Assembly: GCA_017481265.1 (NCBI GenBank)
Contig: JAFUPK010000001.1
Location: 1 to 43,694 of the forward strand
DNA length: 43,694 nucleotides
Reading direction: 5' to 3'
Origin: Clostridia bacterium
GTDB lineage: Bacteria; Bacillota; Clostridia; Oscillospirales; CAG-272
Numbering within the stretch: the first letter of the stretch is position 1; every line of letters starts with the position of its first letter. Below, piece after piece: positions 7,134 to 16,198 of the stretch. The translations under genes were made by a program, and so were the position numbers. The notes under the pieces were generated by a model, which saw nothing but the letters and a program-made list of their open reading frames with translations, searched no databases and had not been told where the DNA came from.

Positions 7134-7649
7134 ATAAGCGCAAAAGAACTGCACATCAATGATGACATCAGAGCAAAGGAAGTCCGTATGCTCGATGAAA
7201 ACGGCGAACAGCTCGGTATCATGAGCCTTGACGCCGCAAAGACCTACGCCTACGACCGCGACCTCGACCTTGTTATGATAGCTCCGCAGGCAAAGCCTCC
7301 TGTATGCCGTTCAATGGACTACGGCAAGTATTGCTATGAGCAGGACAAGAGAGAAAAGGAAGCGAAGAAAAAGCAGCAGACCGTAGAAGTCAAGGAGGTC
7401 CAGCTTTCCTGCAGGATCGAGACACATGACTTTGAGACCAAGGCTAACCGCGCGAAGAAGTTCCTCGCAGACGGTAACAAGGTGAGAGTTTGCCTGCGCT
7501 TTAAGGGACGTGAGATCGCTCATCAGGAGCTTGGACGTGAGATGCTCGCGAAGTTTGCTGAGGCTTGCTCAGAGCTTGGCACTATCGACAAGAAGCCCAC
7601 TCTTGAGGGAAGACAGCTCACGATGTTCATCGCACCGAACAAGAAATAA
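7134..7649 (+). CDS. infC: translation initiation factor IF-3 (ATA start)
   Basis: IF3 binds the 30S subunit, keeps subunits apart and proofreads the start codon. The 171-residue product has the N-domain beginning ELHINDDIRAKEVR, a Lys-rich linker helix near residues 75-87 and the C-domain ending in RQLTMFIAPNKK. The frame is open from 6960, but homology begins only at Ser-Ala-Lys-Glu-Leu. The best start is ATA at 7134, six bases after GGGGGTG (7121-7127). GTG at 7125 and TTG at 7119 are in frame but overlap or precede that site. A rare start is the known autoregulation device of infC (AUU in E. coli). It is the first gene before rpmI and rplT. Confidence 0.93.
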   Translation: MSAKELHINDDIRAKEVRMLDENGEQLGIMSLDAAKTYAYDRDLDLVMIAPQAKPPVCRSMDYGKYCYEQDKREKEAKKKQQTVEVKEVQLSCRIETHDFETKANRAKKFLADGNKVRVCLRFKGREIAHQELGREMLAKFAEACSELGTIDKKPTLEGRQLTMFIAPNKK

Positions 7650-7663
7650 TTCGATAAGCAGTT

Positions 7664-7692
7664 TGCGGACACTTCCGCAGCGGTAATACCGC
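7664..7692 (+). promoter_or_regulatory. tandem hairpins between infC and rpmI
   Basis: Two short perfect hairpins are directly abutted: TGCGGA-CACT-TCCGCA (7664-7679) and GCGGT-AAT-ACCGC (7680-7692). They have no T-run, so they are not a terminator. They could be an L20-binding operator controlling rpmI-rplT translation, or a processing site; this is a structural guess only. Confidence 0.35.
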
Positions 7693-7751
7693 ATAAAACA
7701 GTGCATGACCCGTTATTTGGGAAAATATAAAACCGAAAGGAATACAGTACA

Positions 7752-7949
7752 ATGGGAAAGATCAAGACACACAAGGCTTCAGCCAAAAGATTTTCTGTTA
7801 CCGGAACAGGTAAGGTAAAGGCATATCACTCTGATCACCGTCACAATCTCGGACAGAAGACAGCGAAGAGAAAGAGACATCTGCGCGGATGCCAGATCCT
7901 CAGCCCCGCAATGACCGCCAACGTAAAGAGACTCATCGGTCAGGACTAA
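7752..7949 (+). CDS. rpmI: 50S ribosomal protein L35
   Basis: This is a 65-residue, very basic protein of the large ribosomal subunit. It starts [14 protein letters not shown], and the [18 protein letters not shown] segment is the L35 core. CGAAAGGAA lies about 9 bases before the ATG. It sits in the canonical infC-rpmI-rplT order, 35 bases before rplT, and should be co-transcribed and co-regulated with them. Confidence 0.98.
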   Translation: MGKIKTHKASAKRFSVTGTGKVKAYHSDHRHNLGQKTAKRKRHLRGCQILSPAMTANVKRLIGQD

Positions 7950-7984
7950 TCACAGAGAGATAACGAAGAAAGGAAATTTGAAAA

Positions 7985-8338
7985 ATGGCAAGAGTTAAGG
8001 GCGCTATGATGACGCGCAAGAGAAGAAACAGAATCCTCAAGGCAGCAAAGGGTTACTGGGGCTCCAAGAGCAAGCACTTCAAGATGGCTAAGCAGGCCGT
8101 AATGAAGAGCGGTAACTATGCATATATCGGACGTAAGCAGAAGAAGAGAGACTTCCGTGCTCTTTGGATCACACGTATCTCCGCACAGGCGAAGGTATGC
8201 GGTATCAACTATTCTCAGCTTATGCACGGTCTCAAGAAGGCAGGCATCAACCTCAACCGTAAGATGCTCGCTGAGATCGCAGTTTCCGACAAGGAAGCAT
8301 TTGCAGATATCGTAGAGCGCGCAAAGGCAGCTCTCTAA
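7985..8338 (+). CDS. rplT: 50S ribosomal protein L20
   Basis: This 117-residue protein is an early-assembly component of the large subunit and the known repressor of its own operon in Firmicutes and E. coli. It begins [19 protein letters not shown], with the long basic N-terminal extension; the core with [15 protein letters not shown] and the [14 protein letters not shown] segment is complete. The ribosome binding site AAAGGA precedes the ATG. It is the last ribosomal gene of the series and is followed by a hairpin at 8351. Confidence 0.98.
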   Translation: MARVKGAMMTRKRRNRILKAAKGYWGSKSKHFKMAKQAVMKSGNYAYIGRKQKKRDFRALWITRISAQAKVCGINYSQLMHGLKKAGINLNRKMLAEIAVSDKEAFADIVERAKAAL

Positions 8339-8350
8339 GAGTTAATAATA

Positions 8351-8380
8351 AGGGTTTCGCGCATATGCGTGAAGCCCTTT
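8351..8380 (+). terminator. possible terminator after rplT
   Basis: A 12-bp stem with two G-U pairs (AGGGTTTCGCGCA paired with TGCGTGAAGCCCT) and a two-base loop is followed by TTTGAGCATTTT, a weak T-tract. It probably ends part of the ribosomal transcripts and lets some continue into the methylase and downstream genes. Confidence 0.55.
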
Positions 8381-8407
8381 GAGCATTTTATGAGACAATA
8401 TATTCAT

Positions 8408-9208
8408 ATGGAAAAATACGTTTTTGCCGATGGGCATGAGACTCCGTACATTTCCTCAAGACAGAATCCGCGTGTGACGTCGGCAGCTAAGCTCAGTGAT
8501 AAAAAGTACCGCGAAATAAGCGGCAGATTCCTTTGCGAGGGAGTGAAGCTTACCCTGGAGGCTGCAAAATACGGCAGACTTTGTGAGGTGTATGTCCGCG
8601 AAAGCGATGCGGAAAAATACCGTGATGCCGTATCCTCTGCAGAGGCAGCGGGATGTGAGGTGTTCGTGCTTTCCGACCCTGCCTTTGATAAGATAACTAC
8701 GGAAAAGGCTCCCCAAGGTATCATTTCGGTGGCGGAATGTGCCCCTTTTCAGCCCGTTTGTTTCGAGGACGGCAATATTTTGTTTCTTGACAGCATCCGT
8801 GACCCGGGAAACCTGGGCACGATCATAAGAAGCGCCTGCGCTTTCGGAAATGTAAGCGTAGTGCTTTATTCATGCGCCGATCTTTATAACACCAAAACGG
8901 TCCGTGCCGCCATGGGCGCTCTTTTCAAAACACGGACGGCAGTGTTAAATGATGCTGCTGCCTTTTTTGGTGAGTGCAAGAAGCAGGGCAGACGCGTGCT
9001 CGGTGCCGCGCTTGAAGCTGACAGCCTGAAGCTCGGACATTATGAAACGAGATGTAATGATGTTATAGTCATCGGCAACGAGGGACACGGAATATCTCCC
9101 GAAATAGGTGAGATGTGCGATGAATTTGTGCTCATCCCAATGAATGAAAATACCGAAAGCCTCAACGCATCTGTTGCGGCATCGGTGATCCTTTGGGAAT
9201 ATTCCTGA
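8408..9208 (+). CDS. TrmH/SpoU-family RNA 2'-O-methyltransferase
   Basis: The roughly 266-residue protein is a SPOUT-class 2'-O-methyltransferase, probably acting on 23S rRNA. The N-terminal substrate-binding part starts ISSRQNPRVTSAAKL and contains GRFLCEGVKL. The catalytic knot shows the three family motifs: DSIRDPGNLGTIIRSA, VIVIGNEGHGIS and IPMNENTESLNASVAASV. The start is uncertain: GTG at 8369 lies inside the upstream hairpin, ATG 8390 and ATG 8408 are both possible, and none has a good ribosome binding site. I use 8408 as closest to the family start. The target nucleotide is not predictable; placement after rplT is common in Firmicutes. Confidence 0.9.
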   Translation: MEKYVFADGHETPYISSRQNPRVTSAAKLSDKKYREISGRFLCEGVKLTLEAAKYGRLCEVYVRESDAEKYRDAVSSAEAAGCEVFVLSDPAFDKITTEKAPQGIISVAECAPFQPVCFEDGNILFLDSIRDPGNLGTIIRSACAFGNVSVVLYSCADLYNTKTVRAAMGALFKTRTAVLNDAAAFFGECKKQGRRVLGAALEADSLKLGHYETRCNDVIVIGNEGHGISPEIGEMCDEFVLIPMNENTESLNASVAASVILWEYS

Positions 9209-9217
9209 GGATCAGCC

Positions 9218-9233
9218 TGACCTTTAAAGGTCA
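9218..9233. repeat. perfect 16-bp palindrome before dprA
   Basis: TGACCTTTAAAGGTCA lies in the 49-base gap between the methylase gene and dprA, 24 bases before the dprA ATG. There is no T-run after it. It could be an operator or simply a weak hairpin; nothing else supports a role. Confidence 0.35.
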
Positions 9234-9257
9234 ATTCACATTAAGGTTGGACTTTCC

Positions 9258-10745
9258 ATGAAGGATTACAGACTTTATTGGATATGGCTTGCCGAGGCGG
9301 CGGGCTATGCCAGCAAAATTGCCGTAAGGCTTGTAAATATATTCGGTAATGCTGCCGCTGTATACATGGCTGATCCGGATGAGCTTGACTTTGAAAAGCT
9401 CGGAATGAACGGCCGTGAGCTTGCAAGTGCCAAGCGGATACTTGCAAATAAAGACCTTAGCTTTGCCGAGAGGATACTTGAGGATGCATCAAGGCTCGGA
9501 CAGCGAGTGCTCGTCCCCACAGACGAGGACTATCCGATAAGCCTTCTTGCTCTGAGAGATGCACCGATGGTGCTGTATGTGCTTGGCACGATGCCGTCTC
9601 TTAAGGATGAGCTTGCCGTGGCCGTTGTCGGAACACGTACCATGAGTGACAGCGGCAGGCGTAATGCCTATGGGGTGGGCTACGGCCTTGCCTCTGCGGG
9701 AGCTGTTGTGGTCAGCGGAATGGCACTTGGCATCGACGGTATGGCGCAGTGCGGCGCAATAAACGCAGGCGGAAGAACCATTGCCGTTCTCGGAGGCGGA
9801 GCCGATGTGATCTATCCGCGCGACCATGAGAATCTCTATAATACCATACTTCGCCGCGGAGCTGTGGTCTCGGAGTATCCTCCGGGGACCCGTCCTGCAG
9901 GATACCATTTCCCTGTGAGAAACCGCATAATCAGCGGACTTGCCGCAGGATGTGTGGTCGTTGAGGCGGATATGAAGAGCGGAGCTCTTATAACTGCACG
10001 TCATGCCATCTACCAAGGGCGTCACGTGTTTGCTTTCCCGGGAGATGTGTCCTTTGCGGGAGCTGAGGGAACCAACAGCCTTATCAAAAACGGAGCTGTT
10101 ATGACTACATCAGCCGAGGATGTGCTCTCCGAATATGAATTTCTCTATCCCCATTCCATCAGCATGAAGGCATACTTTAAGGCTATCCGAAATCTTGAGC
10201 TTGAGGAATCCTCAGCGGAAGCTATGGCGCGTCTGCGTATCACCGCCCGTGACGGCAACCGACATTACGGAAAGGGATCCTTCGGCGGACGCGATCTGCG
10301 CTCCGGTAAGAGCGAAAGTACAAAGCCGCCCCGCGTCAAGGCGTCCGATAAAAAGCATTCAACCGATGAGGTAAAGCTCGGTACGGCTGCTGTTCCTGCT
10401 GTTGCCGAGGATCCGAAGAAGGAAAAAAAGACTGCGCAGAAGAAGAGTAAGAGTGCCGCAAGTGCTGTCCGGACGGAAGCTGTAAAGGAAGCTGTGAAGG
10501 CTGAACTTCCACCTCAGCGCATTGAGCTCGATCTTCTTGACGATGTGAATATTAGGGTATATAACCTCATGAAGCCCGATGTTCCCATGATCCCCGACGA
10601 GCTTGTGTCAGCGGATCTCCCCATCAGCGAGGTTTTGAGCTCTCTTTCCATGCTTGAGCTTGCGGGCGCTGTTGAATCGGGTGCCGGCGGATACTTTCTC
10701 AGACGTTCATCTGACGATATAGCCTTTGATCCGTCGGATGAATAG
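9258..10745 (+). CDS. dprA: DNA processing protein DprA, with extended linker
   Basis: DprA binds incoming single-stranded DNA during natural transformation and loads RecA. The Rossmann-like core (about 70-300) shows VAVVGTRTMSDSGRRNAYGVG, SGMALGIDGMAQCGAI, AVLGGGADVIYPRDHENL, SEYPPGTRP and FPVRNRIISGLA, the diagnostic DprA/Smf series. At 495 residues it is well above the usual 360 or so. The excess is a Lys/Ala/Ser-rich, probably disordered segment (about 335-415) separating the core from a C-terminal winged-helix DprA-WH domain (about 425-487). No other competence gene is adjacent; mecA lies 27 kb away. It is followed by topA, the standard Firmicutes pairing. Confidence 0.95.
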   Translation: MKDYRLYWIWLAEAAGYASKIAVRLVNIFGNAAAVYMADPDELDFEKLGMNGRELASAKRILANKDLSFAERILEDASRLGQRVLVPTDEDYPISLLALRDAPMVLYVLGTMPSLKDELAVAVVGTRTMSDSGRRNAYGVGYGLASAGAVVVSGMALGIDGMAQCGAINAGGRTIAVLGGGADVIYPRDHENLYNTILRRGAVVSEYPPGTRPAGYHFPVRNRIISGLAAGCVVVEADMKSGALITARHAIYQGRHVFAFPGDVSFAGAEGTNSLIKNGAVMTTSAEDVLSEYEFLYPHSISMKAYFKAIRNLELEESSAEAMARLRITARDGNRHYGKGSFGGRDLRSGKSESTKPPRVKASDKKHSTDEVKLGTAAVPAVAEDPKKEKKTAQKKSKSAASAVRTEAVKEAVKAELPPQRIELDLLDDVNIRVYNLMKPDVPMIPDELVSADLPISEVLSSLSMLELAGAVESGAGGYFLRRSSDDIAFDPSDE

Positions 10746-10828
10746 CCCTCGCACACATAGCTAAAAATAAGAACATAACCGCCGTTATAAACGGCAGATA
10801 ACATAAATTACGAAAGGTGAAGCTGAAA

Positions 10829-13090
10829 ATGCAGAAGCTTGTTATAGTCGAGTCTCCCACCAAGGCTCCGACGATCAAAGGATATCTCGGCTCGGGCTAC
10901 AAGGTCGTAGCGTCTAAGGGCCATGTGAGAGACCTTCCCAAGTCCACACTCGGTGTGGATGTAGATAACGATTTTGAAGCGCACTATATAAATATCCGCG
11001 GAAAGGGAGAGCTTATCCGCGAGCTGAAGAAAGAGGTCAAGGCGGCGGATAAGGTGTTCCTCGCAACGGACCCTGACCGTGAGGGAGAGGCGATCTCATG
11101 GCATCTTGTGAATGCTCTCTCTATCGCTCCCGAAAAGGTCAACCGCATAACCTTCAATGAGCTTACCAAGACAGCGGTCAAGGAGGCTATCAAGAAGCCC
11201 CGCGCTATCGACATGAATCTGGTAAATTCTCAGCAGGCACGCCGTCTGCTTGACCGTATCGTCGGATATAAGCTGAGTCCCTTTCTCTGGAAGACTGTAA
11301 GAAGCGGACTTTCCGCAGGCAGAGTTCAGTCTGTTGCAACACGCATCGTAGTCGAAAGGGAGGCGGAGATCCGTGCCTTCGTTCCGAAGGAATACTGGAC
11401 TGTCGATGCATCCCTTGTTACTCCCGAGACGAAGACATTTACTGCTAAATTCTACGGTCTTGCCGCAGATTCATCAAAGCTTGATCTGAACTGCGAGAAG
11501 GATGCCGCCGCAGTAGTTGCAGAGGCAAATGTAAATCCCTTTATCGTACGTGACGTGAAGAAGGGACAGAAATTCAAGAATCCCTCGCCTCCGTTTATCA
11601 CCTCCACTCTCCAGCAGGAGGCATCGAGAAAGCTCAATTTCCAGTCCCAGCGCACCATGAAGGTAGCGCAGGAGCTTTACGAGGGTATCAATCTCGGTAG
11701 TGAACTCGGCGGCGTACAGGGTCTTATCACCTATATGCGTACCGACTCCCTCCGTATTGCAGACGAGGCGAGAGCGGCGGCGCGTGATTATATCACAGAA
11801 CGCTTCGGAGATAAGTACTATCCCGAAAATCCCCGTATCTATAAGGCAAAGTCCGGCGCTCAGGACGCTCACGAAGCAATAAGACCTGCGCGTGCGGCTA
11901 TTGAGCCTCAGAAGATAAAGAGCCGTCTTACATCCGATCAGTACAGACTTTATAAGCTTATCTGGGATCGCTTCATTGCAAGCCAGATGGCGTCTGCTGA
12001 GCTTTCTACCGTTCAGGTCGATATCACAAGCGGAAAATATCTCTTCCGTTCAAGCGGATATACAGTAAAGTTCCCGGGATATATGGCGGTATATGAGGAG
12101 TCAACCGACGAAGCTGAGAAGGAGAAGACCACAAGACTTCCTCAGATCACGGAGGGAAGTACTCTCGGCGTTCAGAAGATCACTCCCGAACAACACTTTA
12201 CAGAGCCTCCCGCAAGATATACTGAAGCTTCTCTTATCAAATTTATGGAGGAAAAGGGAATCGGACGTCCCAGTACCTACTCTACCATCATAACTCTTAT
12301 CGTTTCACGCGGATACGTTAAACGTCAGGGTAAAACTCTTCACCCCACTCCCCTTGGCGAGGTGACTACAAAGCTTATCTGCGAGAAATTCCCCGACGTT
12401 GCCGACTATCAGTTTACGGCAATGATGGAAAATAAGCTTGACTCCATCGAGGATGGAGAGTACACCATGAATGAGGTTCTTTCAGCCTTCTACGACGGGT
12501 TTAAGCGTGAGCTTGACCACGCCTTTGAGTCGGTTTCCAAGGATGATATTGAGCTTCCCGTGGAGGAGACCGATATTATCTGCGAAAAGTGCGGTGCAAA
12601 GATGATAGTTAAGGAAGGCCGCTTCGGTAAGTTTGCAGCTTGCCCTAACTATCCCGAGTGCAAGAATACAAAGCCGCTTACCAAGGAAGGTAAGGCTCCC
12701 GAAGAGCCGAAGAAGCCCGAGACCGACATGAAGTGCGAAAAATGCGGTGCCGATATGGTGCTGAGAAGCGGTCGCTTCGGAAGCTTCTATGCTTGCTCGG
12801 CTTACCCCACCTGCAAGTTCACAAAGCAGATCACAAAGCCCCTCGGTGTCAAGTGCCCCGATTGCGGCAGCGACATAGTTACAAAATTCGGTAAGAACCG
12901 CACCATGTTCTATAGCTGTGAAAAGTACCCCGATTGCAAATTCTCCTCATGGGATATGCCTACAAACGGAAAATGTCCCGTCTGCGGTGATATGCTCATG
13001 AAGAAAAAGGGCAGAAATCAGCTCGTTTGCAGAAGCGAGAAGTGCTCATATAAGGCTGAGCTTCCCGCAGAGGCGGAGTCCGATAAGTAA
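10829..13090 (+). CDS. topA: DNA topoisomerase I (type IA)
   Basis: This enzyme relaxes negative supercoils through a transient 5'-phosphotyrosyl link. The 753-residue product has a TOPRIM domain starting [18 protein letters not shown] with DPDREGEA (81-88), the cleavage domain with ITYMRTDS and catalytic Tyr302, and a C-terminal tail of four zinc-ribbon units from about residue 585. Each unit holds a CxxC pair and a second cysteine pair, and the last ends in a shorter CRSEKCSYK unit. The ATG at 10829 follows GAAAGG by 11 bases; a GTG at 10817 would leave no room for that site. It is 17 bases before trmFO. Confidence 0.97.
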   Translation: MQKLVIVESPTKAPTIKGYLGSGYKVVASKGHVRDLPKSTLGVDVDNDFEAHYINIRGKGELIRELKKEVKAADKVFLATDPDREGEAISWHLVNALSIAPEKVNRITFNELTKTAVKEAIKKPRAIDMNLVNSQQARRLLDRIVGYKLSPFLWKTVRSGLSAGRVQSVATRIVVEREAEIRAFVPKEYWTVDASLVTPETKTFTAKFYGLAADSSKLDLNCEKDAAAVVAEANVNPFIVRDVKKGQKFKNPSPPFITSTLQQEASRKLNFQSQRTMKVAQELYEGINLGSELGGVQGLITYMRTDSLRIADEARAAARDYITERFGDKYYPENPRIYKAKSGAQDAHEAIRPARAAIEPQKIKSRLTSDQYRLYKLIWDRFIASQMASAELSTVQVDITSGKYLFRSSGYTVKFPGYMAVYEESTDEAEKEKTTRLPQITEGSTLGVQKITPEQHFTEPPARYTEASLIKFMEEKGIGRPSTYSTIITLIVSRGYVKRQGKTLHPTPLGEVTTKLICEKFPDVADYQFTAMMENKLDSIEDGEYTMNEVLSAFYDGFKRELDHAFESVSKDDIELPVEETDIICEKCGAKMIVKEGRFGKFAACPNYPECKNTKPLTKEGKAPEEPKKPETDMKCEKCGADMVLRSGRFGSFYACSAYPTCKFTKQITKPLGVKCPDCGSDIVTKFGKNRTMFYSCEKYPDCKFSSWDMPTNGKCPVCGDMLMKKKGRNQLVCRSEKCSYKAELPAEAESDK

Positions 13091-13107
13091 AGCTACGGAG
13101 ATACCAA

Positions 13108-14442
13108 ATGGATAAAATATACGTTATAGGTGCGGGACTTGCAGGAAGCGAGGCGGCTTATCAGATCGCACGCTTCGGCATCCCAGTCACCCTCTTTGAG
13201 ATGAAGCCTGTGAAGCGTTCACCCGCACATAAGGCGGATACCTTCGCGGAGCTTGTGTGCTCAAATTCTCTCCGCAGTGCCGACGTGACAAACGCATCGG
13301 GACTTCTCAAGGAGGAGCTTCGCAGAATGGGCTCTCTCATAATGGAGGCCTGCGACAACACAAAGGTCTCCGCAGGCGGTGCTCTTGCCGTTGACAGACA
13401 GCTCTTTTCCGAGTACGTTACACGTAAAATAGAGGAGCATCCGCTTATTGAGGTGCGCCGTGAGGAGATAACTGAGATCCCTGCGGACGCTCCCTGCATC
13501 GTGGCTACGGGACCCCTTACCTCCGATGCTCTTGCCGAGGATATTTCACGTCTTATCGGCGGGGACAGCCTCTACTTCTTCGATGCGGCGGCGCCTATCG
13601 TTTCCTTTGATTCCATCGACATGACTAAGGCGTTCTTTGCTTCCCGCTATGGAAAGGGCTCGGCAGATTACATCAACTGCCCTATGAACGAGGAAGAGTA
13701 CAAGGCGTTCTACAATGCCCTCGTTACCGCAGAGGAAGCACCTCTCCACGAGGCTGATGCAGGACTCAAGGTGAAGGTATTCGAGGGCTGTATGCCCGTT
13801 GAGGTAATGGCAAAGAGAGGCGAGGATACACTTCGCTTCGGTCCCATGAAGCCTGTAGGGATCACAAATCCCGAAACCGGTGAGACCTATTACGCCATAG
13901 TACAGCTCAGACGCGAGAACGAGGAAGGTGAGATGTTCAATCTCGTCGGATTCCAGACACATCTAAAATTCCCCGAGCAGAAGAGAGTATTCGGCATGAT
14001 CCCCGGACTTGAAAACGCGGAGTTTTTACGCTACGGCGTGATGCACAGAAACACTTTCATAAATTCCCCCGAGCATCTTGACTCAGATTATGCTCTCAGA
14101 AGCAACAGAAGCATCCGCTTTGCGGGACAGATGACGGGCGTTGAGGGGTATATTGAATCGGCAGCATCGGGCTTTGCTGCAGGAGTTGCCGCGGCAAGCG
14201 AGCTTCTTTTCGGCACGTCATACCGCTTCTCCGACAAAATGATGATCGGAGCTATGGCAAAGTACATCTCCGAGGGAGGTGTCGGCGCGTTCCAGCCCAT
14301 GAACGCGAATTTCGGTATCATTCCTCCCCTTGATCATAAGGTCAAGGGCGGAAAAAAGGCAAGGTACGAGGCATACGCAGCACGTGCTCTTGAGGAGTGC
14401 GACAAGGCGGCAGAGGTGCTTCGTGAGCTTAGAAACAAGTAA
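13108..14442 (+). CDS. trmFO: tRNA (uracil-54-C5)-methyltransferase TrmFO
   Basis: TrmFO makes ribothymidine at position 54 of tRNA, using methylenetetrahydrofolate as carbon donor and FAD as reductant. The 444-residue product has the N-terminal FAD-binding [15 protein letters not shown], followed by [10 protein letters not shown] carrying the family cysteine, and the C-terminal [18 protein letters not shown] segment shared with GidA-type proteins. The absence of a GidA-like C-terminal domain and the roughly 440-residue length separate it from MnmG. Placement after topA is the classic Firmicutes order. Confidence 0.97.
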   Translation: MDKIYVIGAGLAGSEAAYQIARFGIPVTLFEMKPVKRSPAHKADTFAELVCSNSLRSADVTNASGLLKEELRRMGSLIMEACDNTKVSAGGALAVDRQLFSEYVTRKIEEHPLIEVRREEITEIPADAPCIVATGPLTSDALAEDISRLIGGDSLYFFDAAAPIVSFDSIDMTKAFFASRYGKGSADYINCPMNEEEYKAFYNALVTAEEAPLHEADAGLKVKVFEGCMPVEVMAKRGEDTLRFGPMKPVGITNPETGETYYAIVQLRRENEEGEMFNLVGFQTHLKFPEQKRVFGMIPGLENAEFLRYGVMHRNTFINSPEHLDSDYALRSNRSIRFAGQMTGVEGYIESAASGFAAGVAAASELLFGTSYRFSDKMMIGAMAKYISEGGVGAFQPMNANFGIIPPLDHKVKGGKKARYEAYAARALEECDKAAEVLRELRNK

Positions 14443-14455
14443 TAAGGAGCGCCTT

Positions 14456-15466
14456 ATGAGAATAATACTCGACGCTATGGGCGGCGACAACGCCCCTCTT
14501 GAGATAATCCGCGGAGCTTGCGAGGCATCACTTGTGACGGATTCTACACTTGTGCTTGTGGGCAGAGAGGATGTCATAAAAGGGCATCTTGCAGAGCTTG
14601 AATATAACAAGGACCGTATCGAGATACATCACGCCGAGGGAGTCATAACCATGGAGGACGACCCCATGGTAGTTGTAAAAGGCAAGAAGGATTCCTCAAT
14701 GAGCGAGGGACTCCGACTCCTTAAAGAATCGGGAGATGCCTTCGTCAGTGCGGGAAGCACAGGCGCTCTCCATACGGGAGCAACTCTTATCGTACGTAAC
14801 GTAAAGGGGGTGCGCCGTGCGGCTATTGCAAGCATACTCCCCTTTAACAGACCTATGCTTCTTATGGACAGCGGTGCAAACGTCACCGTTACCCCCGACA
14901 ACCTCGTCCAGTGGGCGTACACCGGAAGCATTTATATGAAGAATGTTATGAACGTGGAAAAGCCCGCTGTTGGACTTCTCAACAACGGCACCGAGGAATG
15001 TAAGGGAACAGAGGTGCAGAGAGAGGCGTACGCGCTCCTTTCCGCTTGCTCTGACATAAACTTCGTGGGAAATGTGGAAGCCAAGGATATTCCAAGCGGC
15101 GTGTGCGACGTGCTTGTCACCGATGGCTTTACCGGGAATATTGCATTAAAGCTCACAGAGGGCATGGCGAAGTTCTTCTTCGGTACTCTTAAAGAGGTAT
15201 TTGGCGGAAAGCTTCGCGGTATGCTTTGCTACCTTCTTATGAAGAAGGATCTTCGCGGGCTCAAAAACCGTTTTGATGCTTCCGCTTACGGCGGAGCTCC
15301 CATACTCGGTATCTCGCGACCCGTTATCAAGGCTCACGGAAGCTCCAATGCAAGAGCGATCAAAAACGCCGTACTTCAGGCAGAGAAGTTTGCCGCAAGC
15401 GCAGCTTCAGCGGAGATAGAAGCAGCTCTTGCAGCAAGACGCGAAGCGGCAATGAAGACAGAATAA
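14456..15466 (+). CDS. plsX: phosphate acyltransferase PlsX
   Basis: PlsX turns acyl-ACP into acyl-phosphate for phosphatidic acid synthesis at the membrane. The 336-residue product starts MRIILDAMGGDNAPLEI and contains MEDDPMVVVKGKKDSSM, SAGSTGALHTGAT, LLNNGTEECKGT and VTDGFTGNIALK, all hallmarks of the family. The ATG at 14456 has AAGGAG six bases upstream; the frame is open further back into trmFO but without homology. No fab genes or acpP stand between it and rnc, unlike B. subtilis. Confidence 0.96.
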   Translation: MRIILDAMGGDNAPLEIIRGACEASLVTDSTLVLVGREDVIKGHLAELEYNKDRIEIHHAEGVITMEDDPMVVVKGKKDSSMSEGLRLLKESGDAFVSAGSTGALHTGATLIVRNVKGVRRAAIASILPFNRPMLLMDSGANVTVTPDNLVQWAYTGSIYMKNVMNVEKPAVGLLNNGTEECKGTEVQREAYALLSACSDINFVGNVEAKDIPSGVCDVLVTDGFTGNIALKLTEGMAKFFFGTLKEVFGGKLRGMLCYLLMKKDLRGLKNRFDASAYGGAPILGISRPVIKAHGSSNARAIKNAVLQAEKFAASAASAEIEAALAARREAAMKTE

Positions 15467-15478
15467 TTGAGGATTACA

Positions 15479-16198
15479 ATGACAAAAAAACAGCTTCCTT
15501 TTGAAAGGCTTGAGGCCGCTGTAGGCTACACCTTCAAGGATAAAGAAATACTTAAAAAGGCACTTACGCACTCATCCTACTCAAATGAGTGCCGTTCAAA
15601 GGGCGTTACCGCGGAGTGTAATGAACGCCTTGAATTTTTAGGCGACTCGGTGCTGTCCATCGCGGTGAGCCGTTACCTTTTCGATAAATATGCAGACAGG
15701 CAGGAGGGTGATCTTACGAAGATCCGAGCCGCTGTTGTCTGCGAAAAGGCACTTTCCAAATATGCAAGGGATATTTCCCTCGGATCATATATTTTCCTCG
15801 GACACGGAGAGGATATGAACCGCGGTCGGGAGAGAGCTTCCATACTTGCCGATGCATTTGAAGCACTCCTTGCGGCGATCTATATCGACTCGGGCAGGGA
15901 TATGGCGTCCGTTGAGACTTTCCTTATGCCCTACGTTACCGCAGAGATCGACGCTGTGGGAAGCTATGGCGCATTTCTTGACTACAAAACGTCTCTCCAG
16001 CAGATCGTTCAGCAGGTGGAGGGAGAAAAGCTTGAGTATGTGCTTATAGCGGAGCACGGCCCTGACCACGACAAGCTTTTTGAGGTGGAAGCACGCCTCA
16101 ACAGCAATGTGATAGGCAGAGGTAAGGCGCGAAGCAAGCGTGAGGCAGAGCAGCTTGCCGCTAAGGAAGCACTCAGCCTTTTCGGTGAGAAGAATTGA
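15479..16198 (+). CDS. rnc: ribonuclease III
   Basis: RNase III cleaves double-stranded RNA in rRNA processing and mRNA turnover. The 239-residue product shows the signature ERLEFLGDSVLS, with the catalytic acidic residues, and the second acidic site in DAFEALLAAIYID. A C-terminal double-stranded-RNA-binding domain (about 160-237) ends in KREAEQLAAKEAL. The ATG follows GAGG by six bases; it starts 12 bases after the plsX stop. Its stop codon overlaps the TTG start of the next gene. Confidence 0.96.
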   Translation: MTKKQLPFERLEAAVGYTFKDKEILKKALTHSSYSNECRSKGVTAECNERLEFLGDSVLSIAVSRYLFDKYADRQEGDLTKIRAAVVCEKALSKYARDISLGSYIFLGHGEDMNRGRERASILADAFEALLAAIYIDSGRDMASVETFLMPYVTAEIDAVGSYGAFLDYKTSLQQIVQQVEGEKLEYVLIAEHGPDHDKLFEVEARLNSNVIGRGKARSKREAEQLAAKEALSLFGEKN

